Positions 9,092 to 19,090 are shown, counted from the first letter of the stretch. The stretch is 64,000 bases of DNA from Vibrio azureus (GCF_002849855.1 NZ_CP018616.1:1364001-1428000), one strand, 5' to 3'. Notes: generated from the sequence alone by a model not told the origin. Program-made: numbers and translations.

Positions 9092-9706
9092 TTACTCGGG
9101 TGTATCTAAAGTCTTAAAACCAGCATAAATCCGAGTACACGTGGTAAACCAGCAAGCGCTACCAAACAAATAGGCAATAACAGCAAAGTGGGCTGGAAAT
9201 AGACAGAAAAGAATGAAACAAGCAATAGTTTCTGTGCCTTCTGTTAGGCCGCTCATGTAATAAAGTGACTTATGCTGGTATGTAGGATTGTCAATACCTC
9301 GTTTTCCTGCCATAACCGCAAAGGCTAAAAAGCTGGAACCTGTGCCAATGAAAGCAAAGATTAAAAATGCACCTGCAACCGCATTTTGCTCCGGGTTGGC
9401 GAGAACAAAACCAAAAGGAATGAGAGAATAAAATAGGAAATCCAAACTGATATCGAGAAACCCACCCGCGTCCGTAATCCCCTGAATTCTGGCTAATGCA
9501 CCGTCAAGCCCATCACAGATCCGATTGACCATGATAAAGGCTAACGCCCAACCGCAGTGTTCAAATACTAAAGCAGGTAAAGCGAAACAACCAACAATAA
9601 AGCCAAATAAGGTCATTTGGTTGGCTTTCACACCGCATTTATCAATCAGTATCGCACTTTGTGTTAATGGCCATTTGATGGCTTTAATGCTCAGTCTATC
9701 TAGCAT
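9092..9706 (-). CDS. ynjF: CDP-alcohol phosphatidyltransferase family protein (YnjF-like)
   Basis: The 204-residue membrane protein contains the diagnostic CDP-alcohol phosphotransferase signature DGLDGALAR followed, at the expected distance, by GGFLDISLDF. The acidic residues bind Mg2+ and the CDP-alcohol. Start 9706 has a GGAGGAA ribosome binding site directly upstream; an open extension to 9754 overlaps ynjD heavily and is not used. It overlaps the end of ynjD by 11 bases, so it belongs to the ynjBCD operon. E. coli also has ynjF near ynjBCD, which supports the name. The alcohol substrate is unknown. Confidence 0.85.
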   Translation of the reverse strand: MLDRLSIKAIKWPLTQSAILIDKCGVKANQMTLFGFIVGCFALPALVFEHCGWALAFIMVNRICDGLDGALARIQGITDAGGFLDISLDFLFYSLIPFGFVLANPEQNAVAGAFLIFAFIGTGSSFLAFAVMAGKRGIDNPTYQHKSLYYMSGLTEGTETIACFILFCLFPAHFAVIAYLFGSACWFTTCTRIYAGFKTLDTPE

Positions 9707-10346
9707 TTTTTTCCTCCGTAGGCCAAGTGAGACATACCCCATCTTTTGGCACATCTTCAGTATCGTGTGTCACCATAAGGGCAGGGATATTGGCTTGTTG
9801 AAGTTGATTTTCAACCCAACTGCGAAAATGAGCGCGTAAATGCTTATCTAATTTACTATAGGGTTCATCGAGTAAAACGACTTGCGGTTTGGCTAAAAGC
9901 ATGCGCATTAGCGCAATACGAGCTCGTTGTCCTCCTGAAACTTGTTCAGGGTATGACTCAGCGAGGTTAATGAGATCGATATTTTCGAGTGCTTCTAATG
10001 CTTGTATTTTTCGATGTGCACCTTTTATCGAGTTTGGGAGAGCGAAAGCGAGATTTTGCCATACTGTCAAATGAGGAAATAATAAAGAGTCTTGAAATAA
10101 AATGCCAATTTTGCGCTGATGTGGCGGTAGTATATCTAGGCGATTATTATCGAGAAAGATAGTTCCAGAATAGTTAAATTCAGGGGTTACATGACCCGCG
10201 ATAACGTCTAGCAAAGTAGATTTACCACAGCCACTTGGTCCCATTAGGGTGAATATTTCTCCTTTTTTAACAACTAAATTAAAATTAGAGAGAAGAATTT
10301 CTCCACCTGCTTTTTTGATTGTAATGTTATTAATATGAAGACTCAT
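9696..10346 (-). CDS. ynjD: ABC transporter ATP-binding protein YnjD
   Basis: The 216-residue ATPase has Walker A (GPSGCGKST, residues about 36-44), the signature motif VSGGQRARIAL, Walker B VVLLDEP, and a switch His in LMVTHD. It would energise the YnjC permease. It follows ynjC after 13 bp and overlaps the phosphatidyltransferase gene, so four genes form one operon. Sequence resembles the small importer ATPases of the thiamine/putative-solute class; the imported solute is unknown. Confidence 0.9.
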   Translation of the reverse strand: MSLHINNITIKKAGGEILLSNFNLVVKKGEIFTLMGPSGCGKSTLLDVIAGHVTPEFNYSGTIFLDNNRLDILPPHQRKIGILFQDSLLFPHLTVWQNLAFALPNSIKGAHRKIQALEALENIDLINLAESYPEQVSGGQRARIALMRMLLAKPQVVLLDEPYSKLDKHLRAHFRSWVENQLQQANIPALMVTHDTEDVPKDGVCLTWPTEEKNAR

Positions 10347-10359
10347 AACTCAATGATAT

Positions 10360-12036
10360 TTATTGGTTGAGATTGCGTAGATGCAAGCGATGATATTTAA
10401 ACGCTAGGCGACTCACGATGAAAGCTAACGAAAAGAACAGCAGTGGTAGCAGTGCTTGCCAAATGGCATAAATAGCCGTTATACGTCTATCAAAACCACT
10501 GGATAAAGCAACAGCCTCGGTGGTGATGGTACTAATACGACCAGCACCAAGAATTAAGGTGGGTAGATACTGTGCTAAGCTGACGCTGGTGCCCACCGCC
10601 CAAGCAAAGCTAATAGCAGGAAATAAAATGGGCAGTTTTATCTTGAACCATATGTGTAACGGTGCTTTCCCCAAACTCAAAGCAGCCCGTGTGAGGTTCT
10701 GGTCATAACTTCGCCACGGACCATCAAGTGACAGGTATATGAAAGGGAAAGCAAAAAATACGTGAGACCAAGAGACCCAAAAAAGGTAGGCATTGGTTTC
10801 AAAATAGAGAGTAACAATCTGCATTCCAAATAAGACCGATAGCTGTGGTAATAGCATTGGCAATGCAATGAAATAATCAGGGATAGACAAACGGTAACGA
10901 AGGCGATATTCATGAGCAATGATGGCTAAAAATAGAGCAATTGAAGCGCTAATCACGGCCAGTAACAAGCTACTCTCTACGGTCTGAGCAACACTAAACC
11001 ATTCATCTTGCCAAAAATGGAAACTATATCGACTTGGAAGTAAGTCTGGGAAGCGCCAACGTTGTGCAAAGCTCCATATCACAATCAATATTGCAATCAA
11101 TACTGTATTCAAGGCAATGAACAAATACACACTTCTACCGAGTAATGGTAAGTGATAACGCCCGGAAAATTGCCAACACTTCCACCTACGTATGGCTGCA
11201 TATTCGATGAGGTGTAATAAGCCAATTAATGAGCTGATAAGAGCAAGTAAGGTCATAGCACCGGCTGCAGCTCTTGGCATCAGTGATAAGTCTGGTTCGT
11301 TAAACCATTGCCAGACTAAAACCGCAAAAGTAGGCGGTTGAGTGGGGCCAATAACCAATGCAACATCGACCACAGAGGCACTATAAGCTAGGACGGCCAT
11401 GAGCGGAAACCTCATTTTTACCAACCATTGAGGAAGAAGGCTCTTTAGCCAAGTCGAAGCATTATTATAGCCCAATGACGAACAGATTTTTTGTGTATCG
11501 CTCACTTTTAATTGTTGCAGTATCGGGATGCTCATTAACAGTAAAAAAGGCACTTCTTTTAAGGCCAGCATAAAGATAAGCCCCAAGCCATAAGGGTCTT
11601 TGACTAATAAAGCTAAGCTAGGGACGGCTTGTGCGTTTGGGTCATAACTAAACCAGTCATAAAAAATGCGAGATGCCATTCCTGTCGGTGCAAATAAAAA
11701 AGCGAAGCCTATGGCAAATGCGACATGCGGCATGGCCAAAAGTGGAGCAAGAGTACGTTCGATAAACCGCCAAATTTTACTATTCCAGGAGGCTTGCAAA
11801 ATAGAAAAGGTCATTAAGCAAGCCAAGTAAGTACTGAGCAAGGCGGTATAAAGCGTTAGGCTAATTGAATGCCAGATGCCATGCCACTCAAAGACCTGAC
11901 GAAAACCGTCAAGAGAAAAGTGATTGAGTCCCAGTATGGGTATATAGCTGAAAGAAGAGAGAACAACGCCCACTATACCGGGTACTAGAGGTAATAAACA
12001 AACCGCAATCACCAGTATGTAAAATAAAATTAGCAT
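10360..12036 (-). CDS. ynjC: ABC transporter fused permease YnjC
   Basis: The 558-residue protein has about twelve membrane segments arranged as two homologous permease halves, each with a loop of the binding-protein-dependent (EAA-type) class. Examples are SLGYNNASTWLKSLLPQW in the first half and SLGKAPLHIWFKIKLP in the second. Fusion of two permease units into one chain is typical of YnjC and ThiP-like proteins. It sits 9 bp after ynjB and 13 bp before ynjD. Substrate unknown. Confidence 0.9.
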   Translation of the reverse strand: MLILFYILVIAVCLLPLVPGIVGVVLSSFSYIPILGLNHFSLDGFRQVFEWHGIWHSISLTLYTALLSTYLACLMTFSILQASWNSKIWRFIERTLAPLLAMPHVAFAIGFAFLFAPTGMASRIFYDWFSYDPNAQAVPSLALLVKDPYGLGLIFMLALKEVPFLLLMSIPILQQLKVSDTQKICSSLGYNNASTWLKSLLPQWLVKMRFPLMAVLAYSASVVDVALVIGPTQPPTFAVLVWQWFNEPDLSLMPRAAAGAMTLLALISSLIGLLHLIEYAAIRRWKCWQFSGRYHLPLLGRSVYLFIALNTVLIAILIVIWSFAQRWRFPDLLPSRYSFHFWQDEWFSVAQTVESSLLLAVISASIALFLAIIAHEYRLRYRLSIPDYFIALPMLLPQLSVLFGMQIVTLYFETNAYLFWVSWSHVFFAFPFIYLSLDGPWRSYDQNLTRAALSLGKAPLHIWFKIKLPILFPAISFAWAVGTSVSLAQYLPTLILGAGRISTITTEAVALSSGFDRRITAIYAIWQALLPLLFFSLAFIVSRLAFKYHRLHLRNLNQ

Positions 12037-12045
12037 CTGGTTAAA

Positions 12046-13200
12046 CTAGCTCCCGTAGCGCTTTAGCCATTCTTTCTCAAGTGCGTTCTGCCAGCTAGGG
12101 TGAGGTTCATTTATTGCGGTAAAAGAAGGAATGTTTTTGGCACTCCCTGTTAGGTATTGCTTATCCAATATCGAAGGATCTCCCCAGATCATGATATCTC
12201 CTTTCCTAGATTGTGCTTCCGGGCTAAGCAAAAAGTTAATGACGACCTTGGCTCCTTGAGCAGCACTGGCGTTCCATGGGATGGCTAAATAATGAATATT
12301 TGAAAGGGCTCCTTGTTTCATTGCAAAGGCTCGCGTTGTCTCTGCTAATTTTCCGCTGTATTGCGCTGAGAAAACGGCGTTAGGATTAAAGGTAATAGCC
12401 AAGTCTGTTTGGCCGTCATCTAATAGTTGAATCGCTTCTGCTGAACCAGCTGGAAACTGCTTGCCACCTCGCCATGCAACGCGATGAAATTCGTCTAAAT
12501 AATCCCATAGAGGTTGAGTTACCTTGTTAAACACTTCTTTTGTGACTGGCTTTTGAAGTTCTGGGGCATTGTGGGAAAGTTCGATCAGCAATGATTTCAA
12601 AAAGCTAGTCCCATGAAACTCTGGTGGCTTGGGGTAAGTTAAACGATTCGGAAAGGCTTTTGCATAATTCAACATTTCTGAATAAGAGTTTGGTGGATTA
12701 TTCAGGGTCTCTTGGTCATGAATAAAAACCAATTGTCCAATTCCCCATGGTGCTTCAAGGCCTTCAGTCGGTTCCGAGAAATCCATTGTTACTGGCAAAG
12801 ATTTATCTACGTAATGCCAGTTAGGTAAGCTCTCAACAAATGGGCCTTGTAATAACTGGTTGTCTTTCATCGACTTGAAATTTTCGCCGTTAATCCAAAC
12901 CATATCAACGCTGCCGTTTTGGTTTTTGTTTGCAATTTTTTCAGCGACCAAGCGCGACGCTGTTTCGGCAATATCAGTGACTTTAACGTGATGGAGGGTG
13001 ACGTTGTAACGCTGCTTAACTTGTTGACCAACCCAACTGAGGTAACGATTGACTTCAGGGCTGCCGCCCCAGGCATGAAAGTAAACACGCTGTCCACTTG
13101 CTTGGTGTTCGATGCTTTGCCAATCTGTTGCTAAAGCGTTATTCGTTAGAGCAAGTGAAATCAGGCTAAAAGAACATAATTTATTGAATAAGCACTTCAT
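12046..13200 (-). CDS. ynjB: ABC transporter substrate-binding protein YnjB
   Basis: The 384-residue protein starts with a signal peptide (MKCLFNKLCSFSLISLALTN and cleavage near ALA-T). It has binding-protein family segments such as VDMVWINGENFKSMKDN, APWGIGQLVFIHDQE and DLAITFNPNAVFSAQ. It is the periplasmic component of the YnjBCD importer. It is the first gene of the operon, transcribed away from the chemoreceptor gene, with an AAGAG-type ribosome binding site. The ligand is unknown; the family is related to iron/thiamine-type binding proteins but no ligand residue can be named. Confidence 0.9.
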   Translation of the reverse strand: MKCLFNKLCSFSLISLALTNNALATDWQSIEHQASGQRVYFHAWGGSPEVNRYLSWVGQQVKQRYNVTLHHVKVTDIAETASRLVAEKIANKNQNGSVDMVWINGENFKSMKDNQLLQGPFVESLPNWHYVDKSLPVTMDFSEPTEGLEAPWGIGQLVFIHDQETLNNPPNSYSEMLNYAKAFPNRLTYPKPPEFHGTSFLKSLLIELSHNAPELQKPVTKEVFNKVTQPLWDYLDEFHRVAWRGGKQFPAGSAEAIQLLDDGQTDLAITFNPNAVFSAQYSGKLAETTRAFAMKQGALSNIHYLAIPWNASAAQGAKVVINFLLSPEAQSRKGDIMIWGDPSILDKQYLTGSAKNIPSFTAINEPHPSWQNALEKEWLKRYGS

Positions 13201-13525
13201 AACTTTTCTCTTTTATGTGAAAGCTACCAACCATATCTTAATTCACTAAACATACATAACTAAAATTCGTCACTTTTTTTATACTTTATAACCTTATTGT
13301 TTTTTCTATAAACATATATACCCAAATGACCTCAAGAGGCTTGATTCAGAGCGAGTTCGTTTAGCTGAGCACGATATCTTGAGGGTACTTAAGTATAATC
13401 CTCTAATAAAATGACCGATTATTATTTTATGGTTTGGATAAAAATATTTGATGGATAAATCTGATGATTCATTAAAGCAAAATGTGTAATATGCGATCTT
13501 TAGCACTTTTGAGTATCATTTTTGT
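13201..13525. other. Divergent intergenic region between ynjB and the chemoreceptor
   Basis: This 325-bp AT-rich stretch must hold the promoters of both divergent units. It contains a short palindromic repeat (13317-13397). A minus-strand open frame across it (13306-13506) has no convincing start or composition and is not called. Confidence 0.6.
13317..13397. repeat. Short palindromic intergenic repeat (81 bp)
   Basis: TATACCCAAATGACCTCAAG at the left and ATCTTGAGGGTACTTAAGTATA-like right end enclose a short core (GATTCAGAGCGAG then AGCTGAGCACG). It lacks the central CTCTCAG...CTGAGAG part of the long form, so it is an internally deleted variant. Confidence 0.85.
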
Positions 13526-15409
13526 ATGAATCTATCATTAAAACAGAAGCTTATTGGAACAAGCTTATCAGCTGTAATTACTATGGCGGCAGTGCTGACA
13601 TGGCTGTCCGCTGACCAACTTTTTGAGCAAACCCGTTCAGGTGTCTACGCAAGGGCACAAAGCTTGAGCCATACTGCTTCTGCGGGGATTTCTGATTGGG
13701 TTGAAGTCCGGAAGAGCATCGCTCAAGCTTTTAATGATTACACAACAGAAAATGAGTTGGTTCCTTACCTGCAACTGGCACAAAAAGCAGGAGGCTTTGA
13801 TGATATTTTCTTTGGTACGCCAGAAGGACAAATGTATCGCTCTCACCCTGAACGAAATCGCGCAACCTATGATCCAAGAATAAGACCTTGGTATAGAGAT
13901 GCCCAGAAAGCAGGTAAGCAAATTATCACAGAAGCTTATCAAGATGCGATCACCAAGACTTTGCTTGTTACCATTGCTGAGCCTGTTAGAAAAAATGGTG
14001 AGTTTATTGGTGTTGTAGGCGCAGATGTCTTAATTGATCAACTTATCGAAGATGTTATTAATTTGGACGCGGGTGACAATGCTCATGCGATGTTAATTGA
14101 TATGGCCAACGGTACATTGTTAGCTCATCCAGATAAGAGCTTAGCGTTGAAGCCTATTACAAACCTATCTGCTGAGTTGTCACCTAATGCCATTATCGGT
14201 GCGGCTAATGAGGGGCAAATTAAGAACATTCTGATGAACGGCCGTGAGAAACTCTACTATTTCAGTCGTGTTCCTGGGACTAATTGGATGTTTGCGATTG
14301 AGATGGATCGAGAAACAGAAGAAGCAGGCCACGCCAAACTACTAGGAGAAATGCTGTTAACAGCTCTCGTAATTACACTGGTTGTGATTTTTGCTGTTTC
14401 TTGGTTGGTTGGTTTCTTATTTCGTGATTTAAACCGAGTCTCTAAAGCATTAGAAGAGATTGCTTCTGGGGAAGGGGATTTGACCCAACGTCTCGAACCA
14501 CGTAGTAATGATGAAGTAGGTCAACTGGCATTAAACTTCAACCGTTTTGTCGGTAATATGCATGCCATGGTGAGTAAATTAAGTCAGGTTTCTTCTGCAT
14601 TGTCTCAGCAAGCAAGTCAAACGGCGCACCAAGCGGAAGAGAGAAGCCAGCGTATTGCTTATCAGCAAGATGAAATCAATATGGTCGCTACGGCAGTGAA
14701 TGAAATGGCGGCAGCCACACAGGAAATCGCGGGTAATGCTGATAACACTGCTGCGAATTCAGGTGAAGCTGTTGATGTTTGTCAGCATGGTTCAGCTCAA
14801 GTGACACAAACGCAAAGTTCAATTCAGAACCTCGCTCAAGAAGTGTTGGTGGCGACCAATGTGATTCAAGAACTTGAAGCTCACGGTAACAGTATTAATG
14901 CGATTTTATCGACGATTCAGGGGATTGCAGAGCAGACGAATTTGTTAGCGTTGAATGCCGCTATCGAAGCCGCGAGAGCGGGGGAGCAAGGCCGTGGTTT
15001 TGCTGTGGTAGCAGATGAGGTGAGGGTTTTAAGCCAACGGACGCATGCCTCTACTCAAGAGATTCAAGCCACGATAGAAATGCTCCAAGATACGACCGGA
15101 AAAGCGGTAAGTATTATGGACAATAGCCGCCAATTAGCGGAAACCAGTGTCGATGATGCTAATTCGGCCGCTGTAAGTTTGACTCAAATTCATGCGGCTG
15201 TTGAAAGGATTAGCGACATGGCAACTCAAATCGCTTCGGCTGCAGAAGAACAAGCTTCGGTGACCACGGAAATTACGCGCAACACTGAGGGAATTCGAGA
15301 TGTCTCTAATGAGCTATCGACAGAAGCCCAGCAAGCAGCAGTACAAGCATCGAATTTATCAGTCCTCTCTGGTGAGCTAGAGCAAGAAATTAAGCAATTT
15401 AAGTTATAA
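13526..15409 (+). CDS. Methyl-accepting chemotaxis protein with dCache ligand-binding domain
   Basis: The 627-residue receptor has an N-terminal membrane segment (residues about 10-30) and a periplasmic dCache domain to about residue 270. A second membrane segment ([19 protein letters not shown]), a HAMP domain and the conserved signalling tip ([20 protein letters not shown] and [12 protein letters not shown]) follow. The dCache part carries [12 protein letters not shown] and TEAYQDA, which resemble the Y-R-W-Y-D pattern of amino-acid-binding dCache domains; amino-acid sensing is therefore inferred. There is no C-terminal CheR/CheB pentapeptide (the end is EIKQFKL). It is divergent from ynjB, but no functional link is shown. 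Confidence 0.93.
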   Translation: MNLSLKQKLIGTSLSAVITMAAVLTWLSADQLFEQTRSGVYARAQSLSHTASAGISDWVEVRKSIAQAFNDYTTENELVPYLQLAQKAGGFDDIFFGTPEGQMYRSHPERNRATYDPRIRPWYRDAQKAGKQIITEAYQDAITKTLLVTIAEPVRKNGEFIGVVGADVLIDQLIEDVINLDAGDNAHAMLIDMANGTLLAHPDKSLALKPITNLSAELSPNAIIGAANEGQIKNILMNGREKLYYFSRVPGTNWMFAIEMDRETEEAGHAKLLGEMLLTALVITLVVIFAVSWLVGFLFRDLNRVSKALEEIASGEGDLTQRLEPRSNDEVGQLALNFNRFVGNMHAMVSKLSQVSSALSQQASQTAHQAEERSQRIAYQQDEINMVATAVNEMAAATQEIAGNADNTAANSGEAVDVCQHGSAQVTQTQSSIQNLAQEVLVATNVIQELEAHGNSINAILSTIQGIAEQTNLLALNAAIEAARAGEQGRGFAVVADEVRVLSQRTHASTQEIQATIEMLQDTTGKAVSIMDNSRQLAETSVDDANSAAVSLTQIHAAVERISDMATQIASAAEEQASVTTEITRNTEGIRDVSNELSTEAQQAAVQASNLSVLSGELEQEIKQFKL

Positions 15410-15454
15410 ATGCAAAAGAGCCAGTGAGTACTTGATGCGATTTACTGCCTTTTG

Positions 15455-15480
15455 GAGCCGCTTGTGTGCGGCTCTATTTT
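15455..15480 (+). terminator. Rho-independent terminator of the chemoreceptor gene
   Basis: GAGCCGC (15455-15461) pairs with GCGGCTC (15468-15474) around a 6-base loop, followed by TATTTTATT. Confidence 0.8.
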
Positions 15481-15557
15481 ATTGCTATTAGGTTTATTGT
15501 GATTAAGCTTCGTTGTTTTCCTTTACTTCGACTCAGTAACCTCTCTTTGAATCAAGT

Positions 15558-16277
15558 TTATAGCCAGAAGTCACCGATAGCTTGTTTTGGACTATAAAAA
15601 TGGGCAATCTGTGCTTGAAGTAATTCAGCGGTAGCAATGGCATCCGTGAGGGCATGATGTGGTGTATAATCAGGTAAGCCATAACGGCGGCGAGATTGAG
15701 CTAAACGTAATGAGGGAGGCTTGCGCCCTTTTACTTTGTTCCATAGCCCACCAGTCAGTTTCTGCTGGATTTTATCTTCGAGTTCTAACGTATCAATGAT
15801 TGGAAATTCAATCCCCTCATTGAGTCGAACCTTTAGAGCTTGGTCGAGGAACTCTCGTTCAATACAGCGGTAATGGACAACCACAATTTTACCTCTCAAT
15901 GCGGGTAAAAGCTCTTCAATGATCTCTTCGATATCGGGTGCATCTATCAACTCATTGTGAGTAATACCATGAATGATGACTGAGTCTTCATCCATTTTCT
16001 CTTGCGGCCTTACTTTCCAATGCTTGGCTTTGCGGAGATAAATACGATTGAGGTTAAACGGCACGAGTCCAATGGTAATGATGCCGTTTTTTTCAGGATC
16101 TAATCCGGTTGTTTCAAAGTCTAATGCGACAAAATCCACTTTGGATATTGGGGTTTCAGGTGAAGGTAGCGAGGCTCCATAAAACTCAATTAAACGGTGG
16201 TCTTTGGCTCTTTCCAGTTTTTGCTGAAACTTCATTGGCCACTGAAGGGTTGGTTTTTGAAATAACTTTTTAATCAC
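15558..16277 (-). CDS. DnaQ-like 3'-5' exonuclease (DEDDh family)
   Basis: The protein (239 residues from the GTG at 16277) has ExoI motif FVALDFETTGLDPEKNGII, ExoII region VVHYRCIEREFLDQAL, and ExoIII motif HHALTDAIATAELL; these supply the DEDDh metal-binding residues. It resembles the epsilon proofreading subunit but is encoded next to a CBS/cNMP/DUF294 gene, a pairing I recall from many Gammaproteobacteria. The frame is open to 16337, which would overlap the upstream gene by 53 bases; the GTG at 16277, 7 bp after that gene's stop, is preferred, without strong ribosome-binding-site evidence. Substrate unknown. Confidence 0.85.
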   Translation of the reverse strand: MIKKLFQKPTLQWPMKFQQKLERAKDHRLIEFYGASLPSPETPISKVDFVALDFETTGLDPEKNGIITIGLVPFNLNRIYLRKAKHWKVRPQEKMDEDSVIIHGITHNELIDAPDIEEIIEELLPALRGKIVVVHYRCIEREFLDQALKVRLNEGIEFPIIDTLELEDKIQQKLTGGLWNKVKGRKPPSLRLAQSRRRYGLPDYTPHHALTDAIATAELLQAQIAHFYSPKQAIGDFWL

Positions 16278-16284
16278 TTTGGGC

Positions 16285-18174
16285 TCACTTAAACTTATTA
16301 TTCGCCTGATAGCGGAACTTAAGGAAATTCTGCCCATTACTTAGGATCTGGAAAGCATCCTTTAGATTTCGGCGTTCAAAGTCGGATAGGTTTTCAGGTT
16401 CGATGTTATTGTCTGGCTCAATGCCCATTTCAACGTCGATTGCTTGGTGACGGATACGAACCATTGAGATGAATTCCATAGCATCCTTTAAATCTTGTGC
16501 TCTGCCTTTTGGTAAGATGCCCGCATCAATAATATCGTCCAAACGCTCGAAAGAGTTTTTTGCTAAAGATCCTACTGCCAGTGAATGCACACGAATTAAG
16601 TCGACCAGTGGTGCTGTGCCACGCCGCTTTAAATTGATAGAGTTTCTGTGTTGGCCGTCTTTTTCCATCACGAAATCTTTGAAAAAACCGAGGGGAGGCG
16701 TGCGGTTTAGGGCATTACGAGCTAAGCAGGCTAAAAAGCGGTTGTTTTTGCGAGCCCGGCGAACAATAAAACTGGTTAATTGTTCAGCCCATTTCAGGCG
16801 ACCATAAACACCATCGAGATCGAAGAAAATAGAGGCATTGAGCAAAGCTTTAGGGTTTGGGTTATCAATCCAATCAGAGAAGCACTCTTCCCACTGAGTC
16901 CTTGTCATACGCCACAAAGGATTGGTTGCCATAATATCACCGGTACAGTATTTGTAACCGCATGCGTTCAAGCCGTAACTGACGTATTGTGCTAGGGCCT
17001 CAAAATATTTTCCATGTTGAGCTTCTTCAAAAGTGTCATCTAAGATGATGGCGTTGTCTTGATCCGTGACAAGCAGTTGCTCATCGCGCCCCATTGAGCC
17101 TAGTGCAAGAAAACAATACGGTATTGGTGGCGGACCAAGCGTTTCTTCTGCCATTTCGAGCAAACGTTGCTTAAAACTTCGTCCAATCACGGACATGGCA
17201 CTTCCTACCATGTGTGAGTTTGCATCTTCATTCACTAAACGCACAAAGCTGCTTTTGACTTCTTCTGCGACTAATGCGAGCTCAGCGATGGTTTGTTGCT
17301 GGAATATACTGCTGACTAGTAAGAGGGAGTTCTGAGATTCGTAGCGGACAATATCAGTAGTTTCAATAATCCCGATAGGAAATCTATCTTTCACCACTGG
17401 AAGATGGTGAACGTTGTAGCGAAGCATGGTCAGCATGGCTTCGTATACGTAAGCGTTGTGATCGAGAGAAATGACTTCTGTTGTCATGACTGAGGCGACA
17501 TCATCAAGTGGCGAAATTCCCTCTGCTAATACTCGGGTACATAAATCACGGTCGGTAATGATTCCAGCTACTTGTGAGTTAGGTGCATCTTCCTCTTCTT
17601 CTTGGCTTTGATCAACAATCAAGAGTGCAGAAACATTATCCTGCGCCATGATTTGAGCGGCTTCTTGAATCGACTGACTACGTTCGATTGTCGGTGCCTC
17701 ACGTGTGAGTAACGTTTTAACTTTTGACGTAGTCAGGTCATTAGCGTCATTATTCACGGATACTGCTTGTCGCAGTCGAGCGCTGTTTTCTACTTCGACA
17801 AAGTCGGCAAATGAATCAAAATTGTCATAAAGGTCTTGGAAGATATCTTGTGGGATACAGTAGAGTAGAGTGTCCTCAATAGCTTTGACTGGAAAGCGAA
17901 CTTTGTTGTTGGTGAGCAACCCCATTTGACCAAATAAATCACCTTCATCTAGTCTATTGTAAAGTTCACCTTTGCGCCGATATACTTCGACAATACCGCT
18001 TCTCACCACAAAAAGATCTTCGACATGATCGCCAATGTGAATGATGGGGGTGTCTTGACGAAAGTAAGAAATCTCTACACCCTCAGTGACTCTGGTCAGC
18101 ACCTCTTCTGGAAGATCATTAAAAGGGGGGTACTTGGCGAGAAAATTGTATATCTCGAGGAGCTCTGCATCCAT
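16285..18174 (-). CDS. cNMP-binding, CBS and DUF294 nucleotidyltransferase-like protein
   Basis: The 629-residue protein reads, in order: a cyclic-nucleotide-binding-like domain (DTPIIHIGDHVEDLFVVRSG, GDLFGQMGLL), two CBS motifs (residues about 160-290), and a DUF294 nucleotidyltransferase-like domain with GSMGRDEQLLVTDQDNAIIL. The last resembles the GlnD/GlnE-type active site GSxxRxExxxxTDxD. A substrate-binding C-terminal domain completes it. It probably senses nucleotides and may modify a protein or a second messenger; the target is unknown. Start 18174 has AAAGG upstream; the open frame extends to 18201. It is followed, 7 bp later, by the exonuclease gene. Confidence 0.88.
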   Translation of the reverse strand: MDAELLEIYNFLAKYPPFNDLPEEVLTRVTEGVEISYFRQDTPIIHIGDHVEDLFVVRSGIVEVYRRKGELYNRLDEGDLFGQMGLLTNNKVRFPVKAIEDTLLYCIPQDIFQDLYDNFDSFADFVEVENSARLRQAVSVNNDANDLTTSKVKTLLTREAPTIERSQSIQEAAQIMAQDNVSALLIVDQSQEEEEDAPNSQVAGIITDRDLCTRVLAEGISPLDDVASVMTTEVISLDHNAYVYEAMLTMLRYNVHHLPVVKDRFPIGIIETTDIVRYESQNSLLLVSSIFQQQTIAELALVAEEVKSSFVRLVNEDANSHMVGSAMSVIGRSFKQRLLEMAEETLGPPPIPYCFLALGSMGRDEQLLVTDQDNAIILDDTFEEAQHGKYFEALAQYVSYGLNACGYKYCTGDIMATNPLWRMTRTQWEECFSDWIDNPNPKALLNASIFFDLDGVYGRLKWAEQLTSFIVRRARKNNRFLACLARNALNRTPPLGFFKDFVMEKDGQHRNSINLKRRGTAPLVDLIRVHSLAVGSLAKNSFERLDDIIDAGILPKGRAQDLKDAMEFISMVRIRHQAIDVEMGIEPDNNIEPENLSDFERRNLKDAFQILSNGQNFLKFRYQANNKFK

Positions 18175-18428
18175 AAAGGTGCCTTTAAATTGTGAATTCA
18201 TTAGTTAATCTTAACTTAGTTTTAAAACAGTGTCTTATCTGATCACAGTTTTTTATTTGAAGTGAAAAGATTCTGACAAATCACACGGTAAATATGCGAG
18301 AATTCAACTAGTCTTTTATCAACATCCCTGTGCGTCAATAGCTCGACTCACAGCCTCTGTTATCGATTGTCAATGTGGATGCTGGCTGACGTCATTATGT
18401 GCTGACTGCATCTATTAAAGGAATGAAA

Positions 18429-19070
18429 ATGATACGATCTTTACTAATGGTGCCTTTGGCTATACTACCAATAGTAAGCTTTGCTTCTGACGTAGAACAA
18501 GTAGAAAAATTTGGCTACAAACATGTAGACTTAGACATTGGTGCAGGTACGACCAATGAAGAATGGTTAGATAACTCCAATGTTACCTCGCTCGGTTTAG
18601 GTGGGCATTATTTACTGAGTGAACATTGGTTGTTAAATGCAGAGTACTCTGTGCAATTTATTCACCCTGAGGAGTCTACATGGCGTGTTGATCGTGTGAT
18701 GCTTGGAGCTGGATACCGTTATGCCATTAACGACAGGTTTGATGTTTACGGGATGTACGGCTTTGGTCTCTTAAAAGCGAGAGTAACCTTGGATAAATCG
18801 GATAAAACTCTTTCTTCAGATCGTGAATTTCTCCACGGTGCTACCCTCGGAGCGAATTATCTATTGACAGATAAACTGATAGCGGCAGCTGAAGTGCATG
18901 TAAATCATAGCGATATTGTTAATGAACGTAACTACAAAATTGGCTTTAACTATCAGTGGCATGATGTGATCGGAACAGGCCTGTACTATCAATATCGTGA
19001 TACTGATTATAAGGATACCCACTCAGATCATATTAATGAAGTAGGGCTTAATTTCAAGTTTGTCTACTAA
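18429..19070 (+). CDS. Outer membrane beta-barrel protein (OmpA-like/OmpW-like small barrel)
   Basis: The 213-residue protein has a signal peptide (MIRSLLMVPLAILPIVSFA, cleavage before SDVEQ). Alternating beta strands rich in Tyr, Gly and aromatic residues follow (GLGGHYLLSEHWLLNAEYS, MLGAGYRYAINDRFDVYGMY). The terminal residues NEVGLNFKFVY end with an aromatic, the signal for barrel assembly. It has the size of an eight-stranded barrel with no peptidoglycan-binding domain. Start 18429 has AAAGGA at 18417-18422; earlier in-frame starts (18399, 18423) are badly spaced. Function beyond outer-membrane location is unknown. Confidence 0.85.
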   Translation: MIRSLLMVPLAILPIVSFASDVEQVEKFGYKHVDLDIGAGTTNEEWLDNSNVTSLGLGGHYLLSEHWLLNAEYSVQFIHPEESTWRVDRVMLGAGYRYAINDRFDVYGMYGFGLLKARVTLDKSDKTLSSDREFLHGATLGANYLLTDKLIAAAEVHVNHSDIVNERNYKIGFNYQWHDVIGTGLYYQYRDTDYKDTHSDHINEVGLNFKFVY

Positions 19071-19090
19071 GTAACTTGAATATAATGAAG

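Noticed and set aside
13306..13506. 66-codon minus-strand ORF in the ynjB/chemoreceptor gap
   Set aside because: It crosses a repeat copy, has no ribosome binding site and an unlikely composition; the region must hold promoters.
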